Below, in pieces: positions 23,598 to 36,818 of a DNA stretch of 64,000 nucleotides (positions are counted from its first letter, which is position 1; every line of letters starts with the position of its first letter). Made by a program: the position numbers and the translations under genes. The notes below the pieces were generated by a model. That model saw only the letters and a program-made list of their open reading frames with translations. It had not been told where the DNA came from and did no database searches. Source of the DNA: Drosophila pseudoobscura (taxonomy: Eukaryota > Arthropoda > Insecta > Diptera > Drosophilidae); contig NC_046679.1 in assembly GCF_009870125.1 (NCBI RefSeq), positions 20,956,001 through 21,020,000 on the forward strand, read 5' to 3'.

Positions 23598-23629
23598 ATC
23601 GATTATCGATGATCGATTATCGCTGATCG
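23598..23629. promoter_or_regulatory. Clustered ATCGAT/CGATA elements (DRE/BEAF-like) just upstream of the gpp start codon
   Basis: GATCGATTATCGATGATCG followed by ATTATCGCTGATCG contains two CGATA cores on the minus strand and three ATCGAT palindromes. BEAF-32 binds clustered CGATA and DREF binds TATCGATA; this is close to both without an exact DRE. It lies 64 bp 5' of the gpp ATG, where an internal promoter for a short 5' UTR transcript could sit. Confidence 0.4.
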
Positions 23630-25978
23630 CTGGTGTTAGCCGATGGTAGTACTGATTCTTGATGATGATCGAAATATTGGCCTAGGATTCGGATAGGATT
23701 CTGGTGTCGAGTGTGTGTGTGTCGTTATGTTACGTTTATGGGTTACGTTTAAGGACTACGGGCTATGTTTCTCTTTTCTTTTGTGGTTGGGTTTTTTTTT
23801 TTTTGTTGTCTTAGGAACAGTGGCAGCGTTGGGTTTAATAATGTATATTTTGGGCTAAGAATAATTATTATTTATACTCTTCTCTCCCTCTTTCTCTCTG
23901 TCTCTCTCTCTCTGTCTCTTCACGTAACGTTACGTTGCGTTACGTTTATTGTTACGTTATGTAGCTGCTCTTTAGATGCTGCTGCTGCTGCTGCTTCTGT
24001 TTCCTTCCAGCTCTTCTTTCGCCTTCTGCTATCCTTCTGCTTCTGCAGATCCTTCCTCTGCGACTTCCTCTGCCCGTTCTCTTCGTCGTACCCTTCTTCC
24101 TTCGTCCTCCACCTCCAGCAGCAGTGGCAGCCAGTGTTGGTAATGCCCCAAAATACAAAAGTAACTGATGATAGTTGCGTAATTTAATATTTTGCTGTAT
24201 GCTAAGAAAACGATGCATTTTCCTCAATGTTCAGCAACATTTTCTTCATCGATAGGTTTTCGTCGTCTCCGGGAAATGCCTCCACTTTTTTCGCATTTAA
24301 AGATCGCTGCTGGCATTCCAACTGTTTCTTGGTTTCATTCCACTGCGTTCCAGGCTACGCATGGTTTGCCATTTACCGTTGTCATGCATTTTTTGTATGT
24401 ACAAAATGTTTTTTTTTTGTTTGTTCGAGTCTATAATTAAGAGAACAAAAAGGAAGAAAAGACAGAGAACAATGGTAAATCATAAGTAAATCAAGGTTCC
24501 GTGATATGCGATAATCGAAAATTAAAAAAATAATTAATAAAACCATAAATTGGGGCTGATATTTGATGAATGGTAGCTTTAATGCGAAAATGTAGTCTAC
24601 ATATTATTGAAATGGGGTTTGCTGAGAATGCGGCGAAAAAAACGATTAACATTCTATATAAATATGATATGTGGAGCGATCCTAATTAAAGATGTCTATA
24701 TGGAAACTATTTTAATGGTTAATCATTTTGTGAGAGAGTTTTTTAAGTTGTTTTAAGTTATTCATGGTGGAAAATCGGTTTATTCCGCGAAGAGAGACAA
24801 TTTTTATTCTCCATATTCTATATTTTATCCATGCCAAAAAGGAATGCCTTATTCCATTCCAATCTCAGTATTCCCACAATACCTCCCCTTTTTTCTGCGT
24901 TATTTCACACTTTTCAGAGTTTCATTTTATTTTCAGTTCGATCTTAAAGCTTCTCTTCAAACATTTTACTGTGAAAAGTATCTTGAAAGTATTCCCACAC
25001 TCTGGAGATTTTGCTACCCGAGACAAACATACATATATGTATGTATATTCCCACTACATTGATATGCAACACCTCTTTTCGTTCCCTCTATATTTTTGCA
25101 ACAGGGTAAGGGTGACTTTCATATGAATTTTGTTGTTTTCTTTTTATATTATGCTAATTAGTCATTCGAGGCACGTTTCAGCGCAATGCCTTTGCCTTCT
25201 TCTTTTAATATTTTTTTTTTTTTTTCGTACTGTATTTTAATGTGATTCCATTATTTTTTTTTTTTTGGTGGGCGTGTAGACGACGTCGACGACACACAAT
25301 GTGACTTCATTAGCATAAAACAACGTTGACGACAGCTTTCATTCATTTGAAAAACCCTCTATGAGGGTGGCGGCAAGCCGCAGAAAAATCAATATCCACC
25401 CCCTGTTTGGGGGGCGGGGGGGTGTGGTTAATATTAAAGAAATGAGACGCGGGCCATTTTCTAATTAAAGCTTATTGCAAAATAGGAATGTTTGGGCTTA
25501 AAAATGGCAAGAGCTTTAAAGCTTCAATAAAAATACACAGAGGAAGAGGGTTACAGGGGTGGAGAGAGGGCTGGAGAGGGGTGGAGAGAGGGGTAGAGAG
25601 GGTTAGAGCCAAGTGTAGCATTAAAATTTGTTGGCTAGACACAAGCGCCGCATTAAATTGAATGGATTTTCAACACACCCAAAAAGCCCCGAATCCACTC
25701 CGCACTCCGCAACCCGCTCCCTCTCTCTTTCTCTCTCTCTCTTCCTTTCATCTGTCTGTTGTCTGGCAGCACAAAAACAGAACTGCAGCAGCGAACAGTA
25801 CCGTAGCGTGAGCACATAATGTGCTTTAAAGCACATGCTCTCCCACGTTCCGCTCTCCGTCGCTGGCTCTGGCTCTCCACGCTCACATGTACAGCACACA
25901 CGTCGCTTATGGGTCCATGTATGTACCGTTATGTGGCCCTATCATTCTTGTTTATGCATGCACGTGCGCGCATCAAAG

Positions 25979-26007
25979 CCCCCCCCCCCCCCCCCCCCCC
26001 CCCCCCC
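25979..26007. repeat. Homopolymer of 29 C
   Basis: An uninterrupted run of 29 cytosines in the gpp intron, flanked by a CT-rich tract downstream. The exact length may be affected by sequencing slippage. Confidence 0.85.
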
Positions 26008-28053
26008 GAATGTCGTCTGTCTTCCTTCCTCCCCCTCTCTTTCTCTCTCTCGCGCTCGACACCGACATTCGGATATCTGTGTATCCTGTGGGTGTGTGTG
26101 TGTATCCTGTCATATGTACAACGCTATGACAGCAGACAAAAGCTATGTATGCCCCATCAGGAGGTTGCCATAGCGGCTGCCTGCCACACCCCTCCAACGC
26201 CCCCGTACATATGCGATATATACGACGAATATGTAAACACATTTCGCCGGTCAACGAGACCACAAACACAACAACAACATCCACACACACACACACGCAC
26301 ACGCGTACAACATTTATGTATTGTTAATCAATATTCCGGGGCAATGAATGAATTTTATTTTAAGCATTTAAGAACGACGCATGTTTTTTGGTCATTCCAC
26401 AATTTAAGAGAGAGTTATGTTCATTCGTGTCTCGTGTGGCATTGAAAGGAGGCATGAACTATGTGGAAGGCTTTACAGTACAGAGAAAGTGATTAAAGGG
26501 TTAGGGCGGAGGTAATTTAAGAGTTGGGAATCCCTTTCACGAGGAATGGGCATGAAGAAATGGGCAGAACCCTATAACACTGCTTCTGTGTGTCGCGCGT
26601 CATGCAGCAGCGCTCCTCAGTCGTTTGATCTTTGTATTTTTGAACTCCATTCAAACCCTGCCATCAATTTTCACACAACCTATTCGAAAAATGTCTCTCC
26701 TTCTTCTATAGAACATCCTCTGAGCCATGTATATGTCAGGGCTAATTGGCGGCAGCCAGACAGTGCCTTTGGGCATAGATTCCAGCCAGAGGCCAGGGCC
26801 ATGGCCAAACACATTTATCAGACATTGAACCCCAAAAACAACAAGCAACAACAGCAGTCGATGGCAATAATTTGTGGTCATAACCGTAAATTGTGGACGG
26901 CTCGTTACGAACCGAAAATCAAAAAGTCAAAGTCATGTTCCATTAAGGTACAGAGAAAACCCCCAGACGGCAGACGACAAAGGTCCTGCGTCCTACCCAA
27001 AAATATATCCTTTTGGCATCAGGCTGTTGTCTAGCCAGAGGGGGGTCTCTCTGTCTGTACGTGTCTATCTCTACAACATTTCTAACGAAAAATCCATTGA
27101 AAATCATCAGACAGGCAGGCTGGCAGGCGGTGGGGCGCCACAAAAACCATGTCTGCAACAAAAAACGACTTTTGTTGTGTCTGTACTTGGTAGAAATTAC
27201 GCATACGCAAAGGAAAATGGAGACATAGGAGATGGAGAAGGTTAGAAAAGGATGTTAGAGTAGACAGAGATGGGCCATGCTCCATAAATCAGGTACTTTA
27301 TGAAAAGTGGCCACCCCCCATCCATCATTCCTGCGCTATCATTCAACGTTAACGCGTGACTGGCAATCAGTGGGAAAATGCAACAGCCATTGCAAATTGT
27401 GGCAGTAAAATGTTGCTTTGCTCCAATAAATAATCAATCGAAATGAGGTCAAATTCGTCATGCAATTGGTACATAAACAATAGTTTCAGAGTATCATTAA
27501 ACCATGAATATATCGCCTAATCGATTACTTTCAATGGCTCTTCCTTTGAGGAGTCAGCACTCCTCTCTCCTGCTTGCATTCTACCATCATTTCGAAACGG
27601 TTTACTAATTAGACAGCCGCTGGTGTGCTATTTTTATCCATTCGGTATCATTCCGGTATTGTTGTCATAACATTTTTGCCCCTTGAGGCTTGACACACAT
27701 TTCACCGGCTCTGCCTCTGCCTCTCCCTCTAGCACACACACATTCACCAGAGTTGCCATCGGGTGACACAATTATGAGAGGGAGAGGGAGCATGGCGAGA
27801 GGAAGATGCGAACGAGAGATGCATTTGCCATCGGCAGAATGCGCTTTTAATCAACTTAAAAAGGCCCCCGCACACTCACACACTCACACACACACACACA
27901 CACATGCACGTGACTGCTCTCCTTTGCCCTCCACTGTTCCCCCTGCTTCTCCTTCGCCTCTTTTGCTTATATCACCTACATACACGCGACTCTAGGCGCT
28001 GCGAAGGCAACGCCCACGCAAAAACCTCTATTTATTTGTGCTAGTCTTTGGGC

Positions 28054-28077
28054 ATACCCTAGGCAGGAGGGGGGTAT
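28054..28077. repeat. ATACCC/GGGTAT hairpin
   Basis: ATACCCT, a 10-base loop, then GGGGGTAT: one member of the dispersed inverted-repeat family described in the findings. Confidence 0.5.
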
Positions 28078-29910
28078 GATGGTATGTAGGAGAGGTATGC
28101 CCAAATCCGCACCATGTAGATCCAAAAGCAGCCTTGGCAAACGGTTTATCTGCCAGGGTATCAACCGCTTCGAGCCGCGAGGTGTGTTTGTTTTCTCAGT
28201 TGTTTTTTGTTCTTTTGTTTTTGGTTTTCCTTTTTTTTTTATGACTGTTTGCCTGTGTGCCACGCTGTCTGCCTTGGCGGCTCGCTCTCCGCCGCTCTGC
28301 TCTCTCTCTCTCGCTCTCCGCCGCTCTGCTCTCTATTTTGATATCCACAAAAACTAAAATAATAAAAACAAATTGCCCATAAAAATGCGAGCATAATCGT
28401 TCTGAGTGCGAGAGAGAGAGAGCCACGACTAGTTTTATTATTATTTTGATAGGTTTTTATATTGTGCTCTCTCAACCGCTCTCTCGCTCTCCCATCACTG
28501 ATGTGCTTTTTGCATAGTGTGTCAAGGTCAGCAAATTGTGACGGCAATTAAGAAATTAGTCAATTATTCCGTTTAACAGGGCCTCCGTCCACTGCACTCT
28601 CGCTCTCCCTCGCTCTCTCTCTCTCTGTCACTCCCTTTAATGCTCTTTCTGTTAGCTAACATTGCACTTGCATCGAGCGGCTCTCCCTCTGTATTTGCTC
28701 TGTCTGCATTTCCCTTTCCCCCTACCCCCTCGCACTGCCTAGTGTTTTTTTTCTGCTCCATAATCTGTTTAATTTAATTCTCTTTCTATTTTGTATTTCA
28801 AATTAATTTACTTTGCATTTTATTTGTTTTTCATTTGTTTTTTCCTCTTTGCTTTTGTTTTTTCCATTTGCATTTAGTACAATATTTTCCCCGCTCTCAG
28901 GGTCACGTGTGAGCGTGTCATTGTTTTTGTTAGCTTTTGTTGCTTTTGTTGTTGCCTGGCCGAAGGTTAAATTAGTTTACGCTTTGATTTCTCGTTAATT
29001 ATTATCGCTGGAAATGGTGCTGTATTGCTCAATGAATTTTCGAAAAGCTACCCACAGTGATCGCTCGAATAGGTTCCTCTTATATATAACTTCTGTTCAT
29101 ATTATAGTTTGTTCTTCTTCTAAATTTCTCTCTGTGGAGGCCCCACTGTATTTAATTTTCTGTTTATTTTGCATGTTAGCGCGAAGGTTCTCCCCCATCG
29201 TTCGTTTTTATTTCCGGGTGTGAAAATATCTTTACAGTTTTCCGAGCACTGTTTGATCGTCACAGTTGGAAAGCCACTGGCTTCATTCATTGAAAATTCC
29301 AAAATTTAAACAGCTGCCTTTATGGAATTTCTAGAATTTCTAGAAATTATTGCCCATGCAATTTATATTGCAAAAAATTCGGGGAATATCCCCATAAATA
29401 TTTCTGGAATTTTGAAATATTTCCAACAAATAATTAAGTGTTTAAATAAAAGTAGCGGGGGATTATGGTGGAAATTATTATACAGAGCTACAACACACAT
29501 TTTCTCCATGAAAAACAGCTTTGGGAAAGGTGTAAAGGCTGTTATTTCATGGGGTAAAACCCCCCTGTATAAACACAGACTACACCCATGGAGTGCTATG
29601 GGTATAATCGATGCGATGCGATGCGTTGCCTCTTCTCTTCTCTCTAGCAGCATCAGGGGTCAAAGTCTTCTTCTATTTGTACAGCCATGTTGTTGTTGTT
29701 GTTCAATAAGCATTGAGGTCAGTGATTATCAATCTAAAACACACACATACATATATACCTTATAGAAATACAAACACACATATAGTATATACAGGCTAGT
29801 ATACGAATGGAACACTCTGATGTGATATTTTCCATAAAAATCGCTTTGATTGGTTCTTTTTTCCCCACCCCCCTTCAAACAGATAAGGAAGGGCCGCTCG
29901 TCTCTATACA

Positions 29911-29925
29911 TAGCGCCACCTGTGG
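29911..29925 (-). promoter_or_regulatory. Candidate dCTCF insulator site
   Basis: TAGCGCCACCTGTGG reads CCACAGGTGGCGCTA on the minus strand, which contains the core AGGTGGCGC of the Drosophila and vertebrate CTCF motif. It is a single site in an intron; occupancy is not shown. Confidence 0.5.
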
Positions 29926-31676
29926 GGCATTGCCTTCAAACGTTTGCGCTCCTAAAACCCAAAAGCAAACACAAAAACACGAAAATCCCACCGATAAGAT
30001 AGGAATGAACATTTGACCTACTTACAATTGAATGAAAAGAGAAACATGTGACAAACGGAAACCACAATACTCGTATCAGAAAAGACTTTTCTGTATGGTT
30101 TTTGGTCGGATCAAAACAGGCGGCGGCTGCAAGTCAAACACCTGCCGCCACATGACATGCCACAGGAAGGAGAAGGAGAAGCAGAAGCAGAAAGACAAAG
30201 ACAAAGAAAAGTATCCTCTACCCTTTGCTGTCTTTATTGTGGTACGTGCCACAGAAGCTCCCCTTTCTGGGGATCCCCATTGAACGAACGGGAAGGAAGG
30301 TCATCCATCAATCGTCCTGCGGTTTTTGTAAAGAAAAAAAGCAGCTGCCGTTGAGGGATGTTGAGGGGGAAAAAAACATGTGCAAGACACTGGCCTCATG
30401 CCACAACATGCCAATGCCTCATGACGCTGTGGCAGGCAAAAACATTGTAATTAAATTCATAAGAAATTAAGATAAAAACCCATTTCGATGATTTTTATGT
30501 CATGTAGGTGAAGTTGTTGAAATTTAACTGATGGCATAGGCACTTTAAAGCGGGGAAATAATGGAGTGACACAGGACTGAATGACAAAAGTAGCTTTGGT
30601 CACGCTATCGAAAGATATTTCTAAAAATTAAAGACTTAAATGTTGTTTGGGAAGGAATTTAAGACAAAGAAAAGGCAGTTCTTAGGGGAATTATCGGGAT
30701 AGAATCGAAGATTAATGGGATCAGTGAAAAATACAGACAACTTCTTTGAAAATATGCCCCAAAAGAAGAACACATCGGCTACAATAACATCTTTAAATCA
30801 GAAGAAAGCGCTTATAATGGATATAATTGATAGACAGAATGGGTTATGGATACATTTTAAAGACAATTTCGAAGGATATGCCTATAAACTGATGGAATAA
30901 TAAATACATGAAACATAAAGGAAAGGCAGCTCTTAAGGGAATTATCATGATAGAATTGAAGGACAATTTCGAAGGAAATGGCAATGGAGTATCAATTCTC
31001 ATAAACTAATGGAAATTTAGTGAAAATTTAGAAATCGAACCCTGAAGGAAATAAAAGCTTAAACAAATAATATTTAACGCTTAAACAAAGCCCCTTCATT
31101 GCATTGTTGAAGCATTTAGAGGCACCTCCATCTCATTGCCACACCCAAAAAAAACCCCCCAAAAGAAGTTAAAATGTACAAAAAAATCCAGAAGAAGAAA
31201 CTCCACGAAGCAGATCGAAAAAAACCCCAAGCACACACACGAGGAGGAAAGCCCACCCCAAGACGAAAAACTTTGTTTGCCGAAAAGGTGCTGGAAAGCC
31301 CAAGACCCAACAGTTCAAAAGAAAAGCGCAAATTAGAGGAGAAAACCAGAAACCAGAGAGATAACAGGAAAAAAAGGAGTAATCGATTTGAAATTATCGC
31401 AAAAGAACGATAAAAAAAACTTTTTACTTCAAAAGAAAACTGGGAAAACTGCTTTAAAGGTTAAATGTTTTTTAAAGCTTCGTCCCAGCAACTGGAACGA
31501 CAGCGCAGTCGGTGGCGGTTTCTCGGAAAAAGTCCTTTTGAAGAGAGTTTTTCTTTCGCTTAAGACGATAGGCCCCTGCGGCTGTGTGGTACATACAGTC
31601 CCCCCCTTAATGCGAATAAAAATGTAGAAAGAGAGAAGCAACACAGCAGAGAGGTATCAGAAAAGCATTGGAGTTG

Positions 31677-31900
31677 CAAGCAGTTGAATCTGCAGAAGAA
31701 TCCTAAGAGAAAGCAGTAGAAAACGAAAGCATAGCTCAAGGAGGAGACACGCAGCTATGGGAGCAAAGCAGTGGAAAACTAGTGGTTAAGGAAGCAGTAG
31801 AGGATGCAGAAGAACAATAACCAGTAGGAGCAAGCAGTACAAGCAGAGCATAACCAATAGAAGCGTAGCAAAAGCAGTAGAAACAGAAACAGGAGGTGCC
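31677..31900 (+). repeat. AAGCAGT cluster B
   Basis: Seven AAGCAGT heptamers in about 220 bp of A/G-rich intron, irregularly spaced and all in the same orientation, with different neighbouring bases each time. Confidence 0.6.
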
Positions 31901-33974
31901 AAAGCAGTGCCAGAGCAGCAGCAGAGCAGAAACCAGCACCACCACCACCACCAGATGCTGATGATGATGAAAAATAACTATGTAAAAAGCATAAACTATG
32001 TGGGGTTGTGGGGGGTGGAGAAGAGGAGGGAAAGTGCCAGAGGATACTGACTGCGGAGGCCGAAGGGAAAGTAATGGCTGTCGGGGTGCTGCCACACACA
32101 AACTGCGAGGCAGAAACGAAACGACGACAGGCCTGAAGTAAAAGTGGGGTCCCCACCCCACCCCAAAAACTTATCAAATATACAGTAATGTGGGCGGAAC
32201 CCGTTAAAAAAAGGAGGCGATTCTGCGGGCGGGTGTGCGCCTCTGTTGGGGCCTGAAATATGCAAAAAGTTGTTGAAAAGTTGGCAAAAGGCATAAAAAC
32301 GCTAGACGTTGACTGCGGCTGCGACGCCAACAGCTCTGCTGCTGCGGAGGTGGTGGCAAGATGATGTTGATGATTGCTTTTAGGGGGGGTGAAAGGCTTG
32401 GTGCCTGGTGCCAGGTTTTTGGCCTGACTTTTGGGGCGGGCACCACACACACACACACACATGAGTGTGTGGGGCGTAGGGAGGTGGAAAGCAGTGCTGT
32501 ACAGGAGCGGAGTTGGGAATTTCGGAGGGTGGTTTCCTTTATTTATAGGTATTTTCACCTCTATTTTTCTCTATGATTTATTTGCCACCTCTGCACCTTC
32601 TCTAAAGTTCCTTAGTTTTCACGCGTCATGCAGCAATGCCCCTCGGTCGATGGGCTGGCGTTTCCGCCTTAAAGACTTGGAGTTTTCATAGAAAATTACT
32701 CTAAAATAGTTCTAGGACTGTCAGCCATTTCCTTAAAAGCGCTTTCATTGTAGTTTCCGCTTCCTTTCGACCATTTGCTTGTCATTTAAAACCCTCATCA
32801 AAAACAGTTTTCGAGAGCCAGAACCCAAAAAATCCAAATCAAACATCACAGAAAAGAGAGACAGACAGAGTGGAAGGAGGGTATGAGGGGGGATTGGGAA
32901 AACTTCCGACAGTTCAGGGATTTTGTTGTTAAATAACGGCATCCGGCTAATCAATATCCTTCTGACAGGACGACAGCAAAAACAACAAAAGGGAATGCAC
33001 GATAAGCTTCCAGTATATTCGAGGATATTTTCGTTTAGAAATATTTTCAGCTAAGGAATTTACGCCTTGAGGCAGCTCCTGGCAGACAACGAGGATAACG
33101 ATGGATAATTTTGTTGCCAACAACTTTGGAAAATATTTCCCAATAATAGTTGAGCGAAAAAGTTGAGAAAGTAATGAAAATATTTGGTATTTTGTTGTGC
33201 CCAAAAGTGAGCTTAAAGGATATCTTCCTTGAGCCGGAGATAATACAATTTCTGGTGGATTTACAGGAAAATATCAAAGTGGATGAGAAATATCTAGAGC
33301 ATAAACATCAACTTCAAAGAACTCATTAGAACTTTGGGGTTTATTCCCTGGACAACAGATCTGAGGAATCCCAAAGGTAATTAAAAGAATTTCCCCTGCA
33401 TTTCCCCCAACAAATATTCACGTAATTCTAATGGATCCAATTAAATTAATAAATTACCACCATTTAAATCATAAATTTCCACATTTTCCATTGAGGGGAT
33501 TTCCCTTAATAAATAAATTTAATTCAACATAAATTGCAATTTGTTTGGCGTCTGTTTCTGAATGAAGGGGCCTGCCCCTCCATCGAAGAGTGGAAGTGGA
33601 AGTGACATGCCATGCGCCAAGAAAAAAAAAGAAAAGTCGAGTGAAAAAATGAATTAAAATATATTAAAGTCAGGCGCAGACATGCGCTTCGCTCTCTTTC
33701 CCTTGCTCGCTCGCTCTCTCTCTCTCTTCATTAAAGCTAAAGCTCTTGGCTCTTTAATGGAACGGAGGAGGAATAAATATCCCGCATAGCAACACGAGGG
33801 TTGCAATAACAATAAGAACAGCAATAGAAGCAGCAGCAGAAGCAGCAGCAGCCAAAAGCAATAAAAGAACGACAGAGACCCAAAGTAATAAAACACACTG
33901 GAAAAAAAGACAACAAAATAATCAAAAATAAAGTCCTATTGTTTCGAGGCTTTAAATACCCTTGCAGGTCGATG

Positions 33975-34170
33975 ATTTGCTTTAAAAACTACGGAAAAAC
34001 CTGAAAACTGGCTTAATATGCTGCAAAGCTACAGAAAATACTGAGAAACTGCTTGAATATACTAAAGAGCTACGGAAAATACTAGAAAACGTCTTAAATA
34101 GGCTAAAAAAGCTATTGAAAATACTGAGAAGCTGCTTTAATATACTGAAAAGTTATGGAAAAATTAATTA
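33975..34170. repeat. Degenerate minisatellite of about 50 bp, four copies
   Basis: Repeated GCTTAATATACTGAAAAG-like sequence followed by CTACGGAAAATACTGAGAA-like sequence occurs four times with substitutions and small indels. Confidence 0.65.
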
Positions 34171-34799
34171 AAACTGCTATCAGAAATTCCAACCTTTTTT
34201 TCGGGGCTCACACTTATGCTCTACTGCTGCACTTTATGTACTGCTTGCTTTTACTTCTGTTCTTTAAAGAGTTATCTTTTATACCGCGTTTTTTTTATAG
34301 ATTTTGTATAGTTGCACTGCTTGCTATAACACATCTTGAACTCACTATTACATCTACTCTACTACGACTTGCTTATATTATATATTAAACTGCTTTGTAG
34401 AGTGCCACGGTTTATTGCTTTCTTTTCTAAACCCTTTCCAAATATAATTTTAAAGTGATTTTAGTGAATGCAGCTCTGGCTTAAAAAAATACTCTATAAA
34501 TTAGGAGAATCCCTGTTGTTTTTTTTTTACTACCAAACTTCTAATCAAAACGAAGACACCCTTGCTCTCTTCAAGGGTAAGGGTATAGAAAACCCCCAAC
34601 AGAGACGTTGTGTGCGAGTGTGTGTGTGTGTGTGTACCCAAGTGGCGGGTGTTGGGTGGGTTTTTTTTTTTTCTGTGAACAGCCTCGCCTTTCTCTGTGG
34701 ATGGGGTCGAGGAGGATTAGAAGGTTGAGCGGGTGGTTCTTTTTCTGCTTCTGCTTCTGCTTCTACTGCCGCTGATGAGAATGTTTGTCGGTGGTGGTT

Positions 34800-34831
34800 G
34801 GGTTGGGTTGGGTTGGGTTTGGGTTCGGGGG
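34800..34831 (+). repeat. GGGTT repeat with G-quadruplex potential
   Basis: Six G-tracts of at least three G (34800, 34805, 34810, 34815, 34821 and 34826) are separated by TT, TTT or TTC. This meets the classic G3N1-7 quadruplex rule on the plus strand, which is the template strand for gpp. Confidence 0.8.
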
Positions 34832-35260
34832 GAGGTTTCAACACGACAGACGACTAGTCGTTGCCGCTATTCTGCTTGTGCTTCTGCTTCTTCGTCATCA
34901 ACAACGTCATCATCTTGTTTATTTTTATACATATATTCCACAGGGTTGCGCTGTGCTGCTTCCATGTCGCCTCCTTTGGGGGGTTGGGGGGGTGGTGCCG
35001 CCTGCCACTCTTTTATTTTTGCATTAATTGCTTTATCGATTTTTTCCCAAGCATTTCCAAGCCTCAAGCACCCATCATTCGGCCCAGCCCACCCCGCCCC
35101 CGATTGTTGTTGTTTTTAGCACAAGGACGTGGAAAAAGGCAACATAGAGAACAAATACCGCCCCTTCTCTCTGTATCTACCTTTTGTTACCGTGAATGAA
35201 TTGAAATGAATGGAGCGGATGGAAAAAAGAAAGGAATTCTTCAAAGGAAGAGCGTATCAA

Positions 35261-35770
35261 ATGCAAGCAGTGCAGGGTAGACAGGAGAATGCCACACAAA
35301 GCAACAGGGAGGGCAAGAGACAGGAGAATTCTATCAAGTAGAAAGGCTAAAGAGAGAAAGGTAATTTTAATAAATGAGCAACAGGAAGTCGAAGAAGAAG
35401 CAGTCAAAAGCAGTAGGCAGAAGATTCCTACAAAATAATTAGTTCAGAGTTAAAGAACAGAGTAAAAGAAAGCAGTCGCTCATCAATGAGGAAGTGCTAA
35501 AGAGCAAGCAGTAAGAACTAGAGTTATACTCAGAAAGGTATAAGCAAGCAGTGTACGAGAAACCTATACAAAGAATAAAGCGAAAGCAATCGATAGGATT
35601 CTTCTTACAAAGAAAACGGAGAGCAGGCAGTGGTAAAGACAAGTGCAGGACAAGCAAGCAGTAGAAAAAAGAAGCACTTGACAGAGGTATTCGGGCAAAG
35701 CAGAGCAGAAACCCGGACTCAACACAGAAGACAGCACTACACTCTGAAGATCGCCATAAACAAGCAGTAG
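35261..35770 (+). repeat. AAGCAGT cluster C
   Basis: Eight AAGCAGT heptamers in about 510 bp, same orientation as the other clusters, often as GCAAGCAGT or AAAGCAGT, in unrelated purine-rich context. Confidence 0.6.
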
Positions 35771-36795
35771 ACAGACGACAGAAGAATTCTACAAACAACA
35801 GAAGCAAAGAATATAAGCCCCGCCGTCAAAGGGGAATCCAAGAGAAAGCATTGAATGAATGGAAATGGAAATGGAAAAGGGAGTGGGAGAGGCAGGTGGT
35901 TGGAGCCTGTCAAGAAAATGCATTCACTGAATGACGGCGGTTCTTGCTCTCTCTCTCTCTCTCTCTCTGTGTTAGTAGCAATGAAAAGTGCTTTTCCACC
36001 TGCCGCAATTTTACACAAAAGGAGAAAAACAAAACAAAATAAAAGCCGGTGAAAGAGAGAGACAGATGGAGAGGTAGAGAGTGGCAGGGAGAATCGAAAG
36101 TAGGGCAACCCATGTACCGCCCACTTGCCCAAAACCAAAACAGCGACAGAGTTGCCAGGCCACAGAAAAAATAAAAAAACAAACAAAGACAAAAAAAAAA
36201 CATCATAATAAAAGCAAGCAGAATGCATGCATGCAAAATGAGTGCAGCAGAGGAGGAGCAGCGGCGGCAGAGGCACCGGCAGAGCTACCGCTACAGACCG
36301 ACAGGCGGCGCCTCAACCACACCTCTCTCTACCTCTCGCTCGCTCTTTCTGCGTTCCGTTAATGCAAAATAATGAAGGAATTAAGGTTTCCATCTCACAG
36401 ATACCCTTGGAGATCCATAATACCTATGATAACTATGGTTATGGTGGTACGATTTGTATGAATATTTGTAGAATTATGTAAAAACATATGATAATTCAAA
36501 CTCCAACATTTGAAGGGTTTATTTTTAGAAATGAAGAAGATTTTCCACAAAATCTCCCTTATGGGAATTTGTTTTTCTTCTAGATATTGTTTTTACAAAT
36601 ATATAATGTTTATATAACTTGTTTTTTCATACGAAATCTTATAGATTCCGTTTTATAGCTGCATATTTTAAAGCATCATATCATTACCTTCTCAAATACT
36701 ATATTTTCTATAGCGATTCCATCTTAAAGACTTTGATTTCTATCGACTTTGTTGTCCCTTATCAAGAATTTCTCCACCTCTCATGCACATTCGTA

Positions 36796-36818
36796 ATACC
36801 CTTTCTTTTAAAGGGTAT
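36796..36818. repeat. Perfect ATACCCTTT/AAAGGGTAT hairpin
   Basis: Nine-base perfect inverted repeat with a five-base loop; a clean member of the dispersed ATACCC/GGGTAT family. Confidence 0.65.

Noticed and set aside
31174..31413. 79-codon Lys/Arg-rich frame beginning with ATG
   Set aside because: It lies in A-rich intron DNA where such frames are expected; no splice or promoter context and no recognisable motif.
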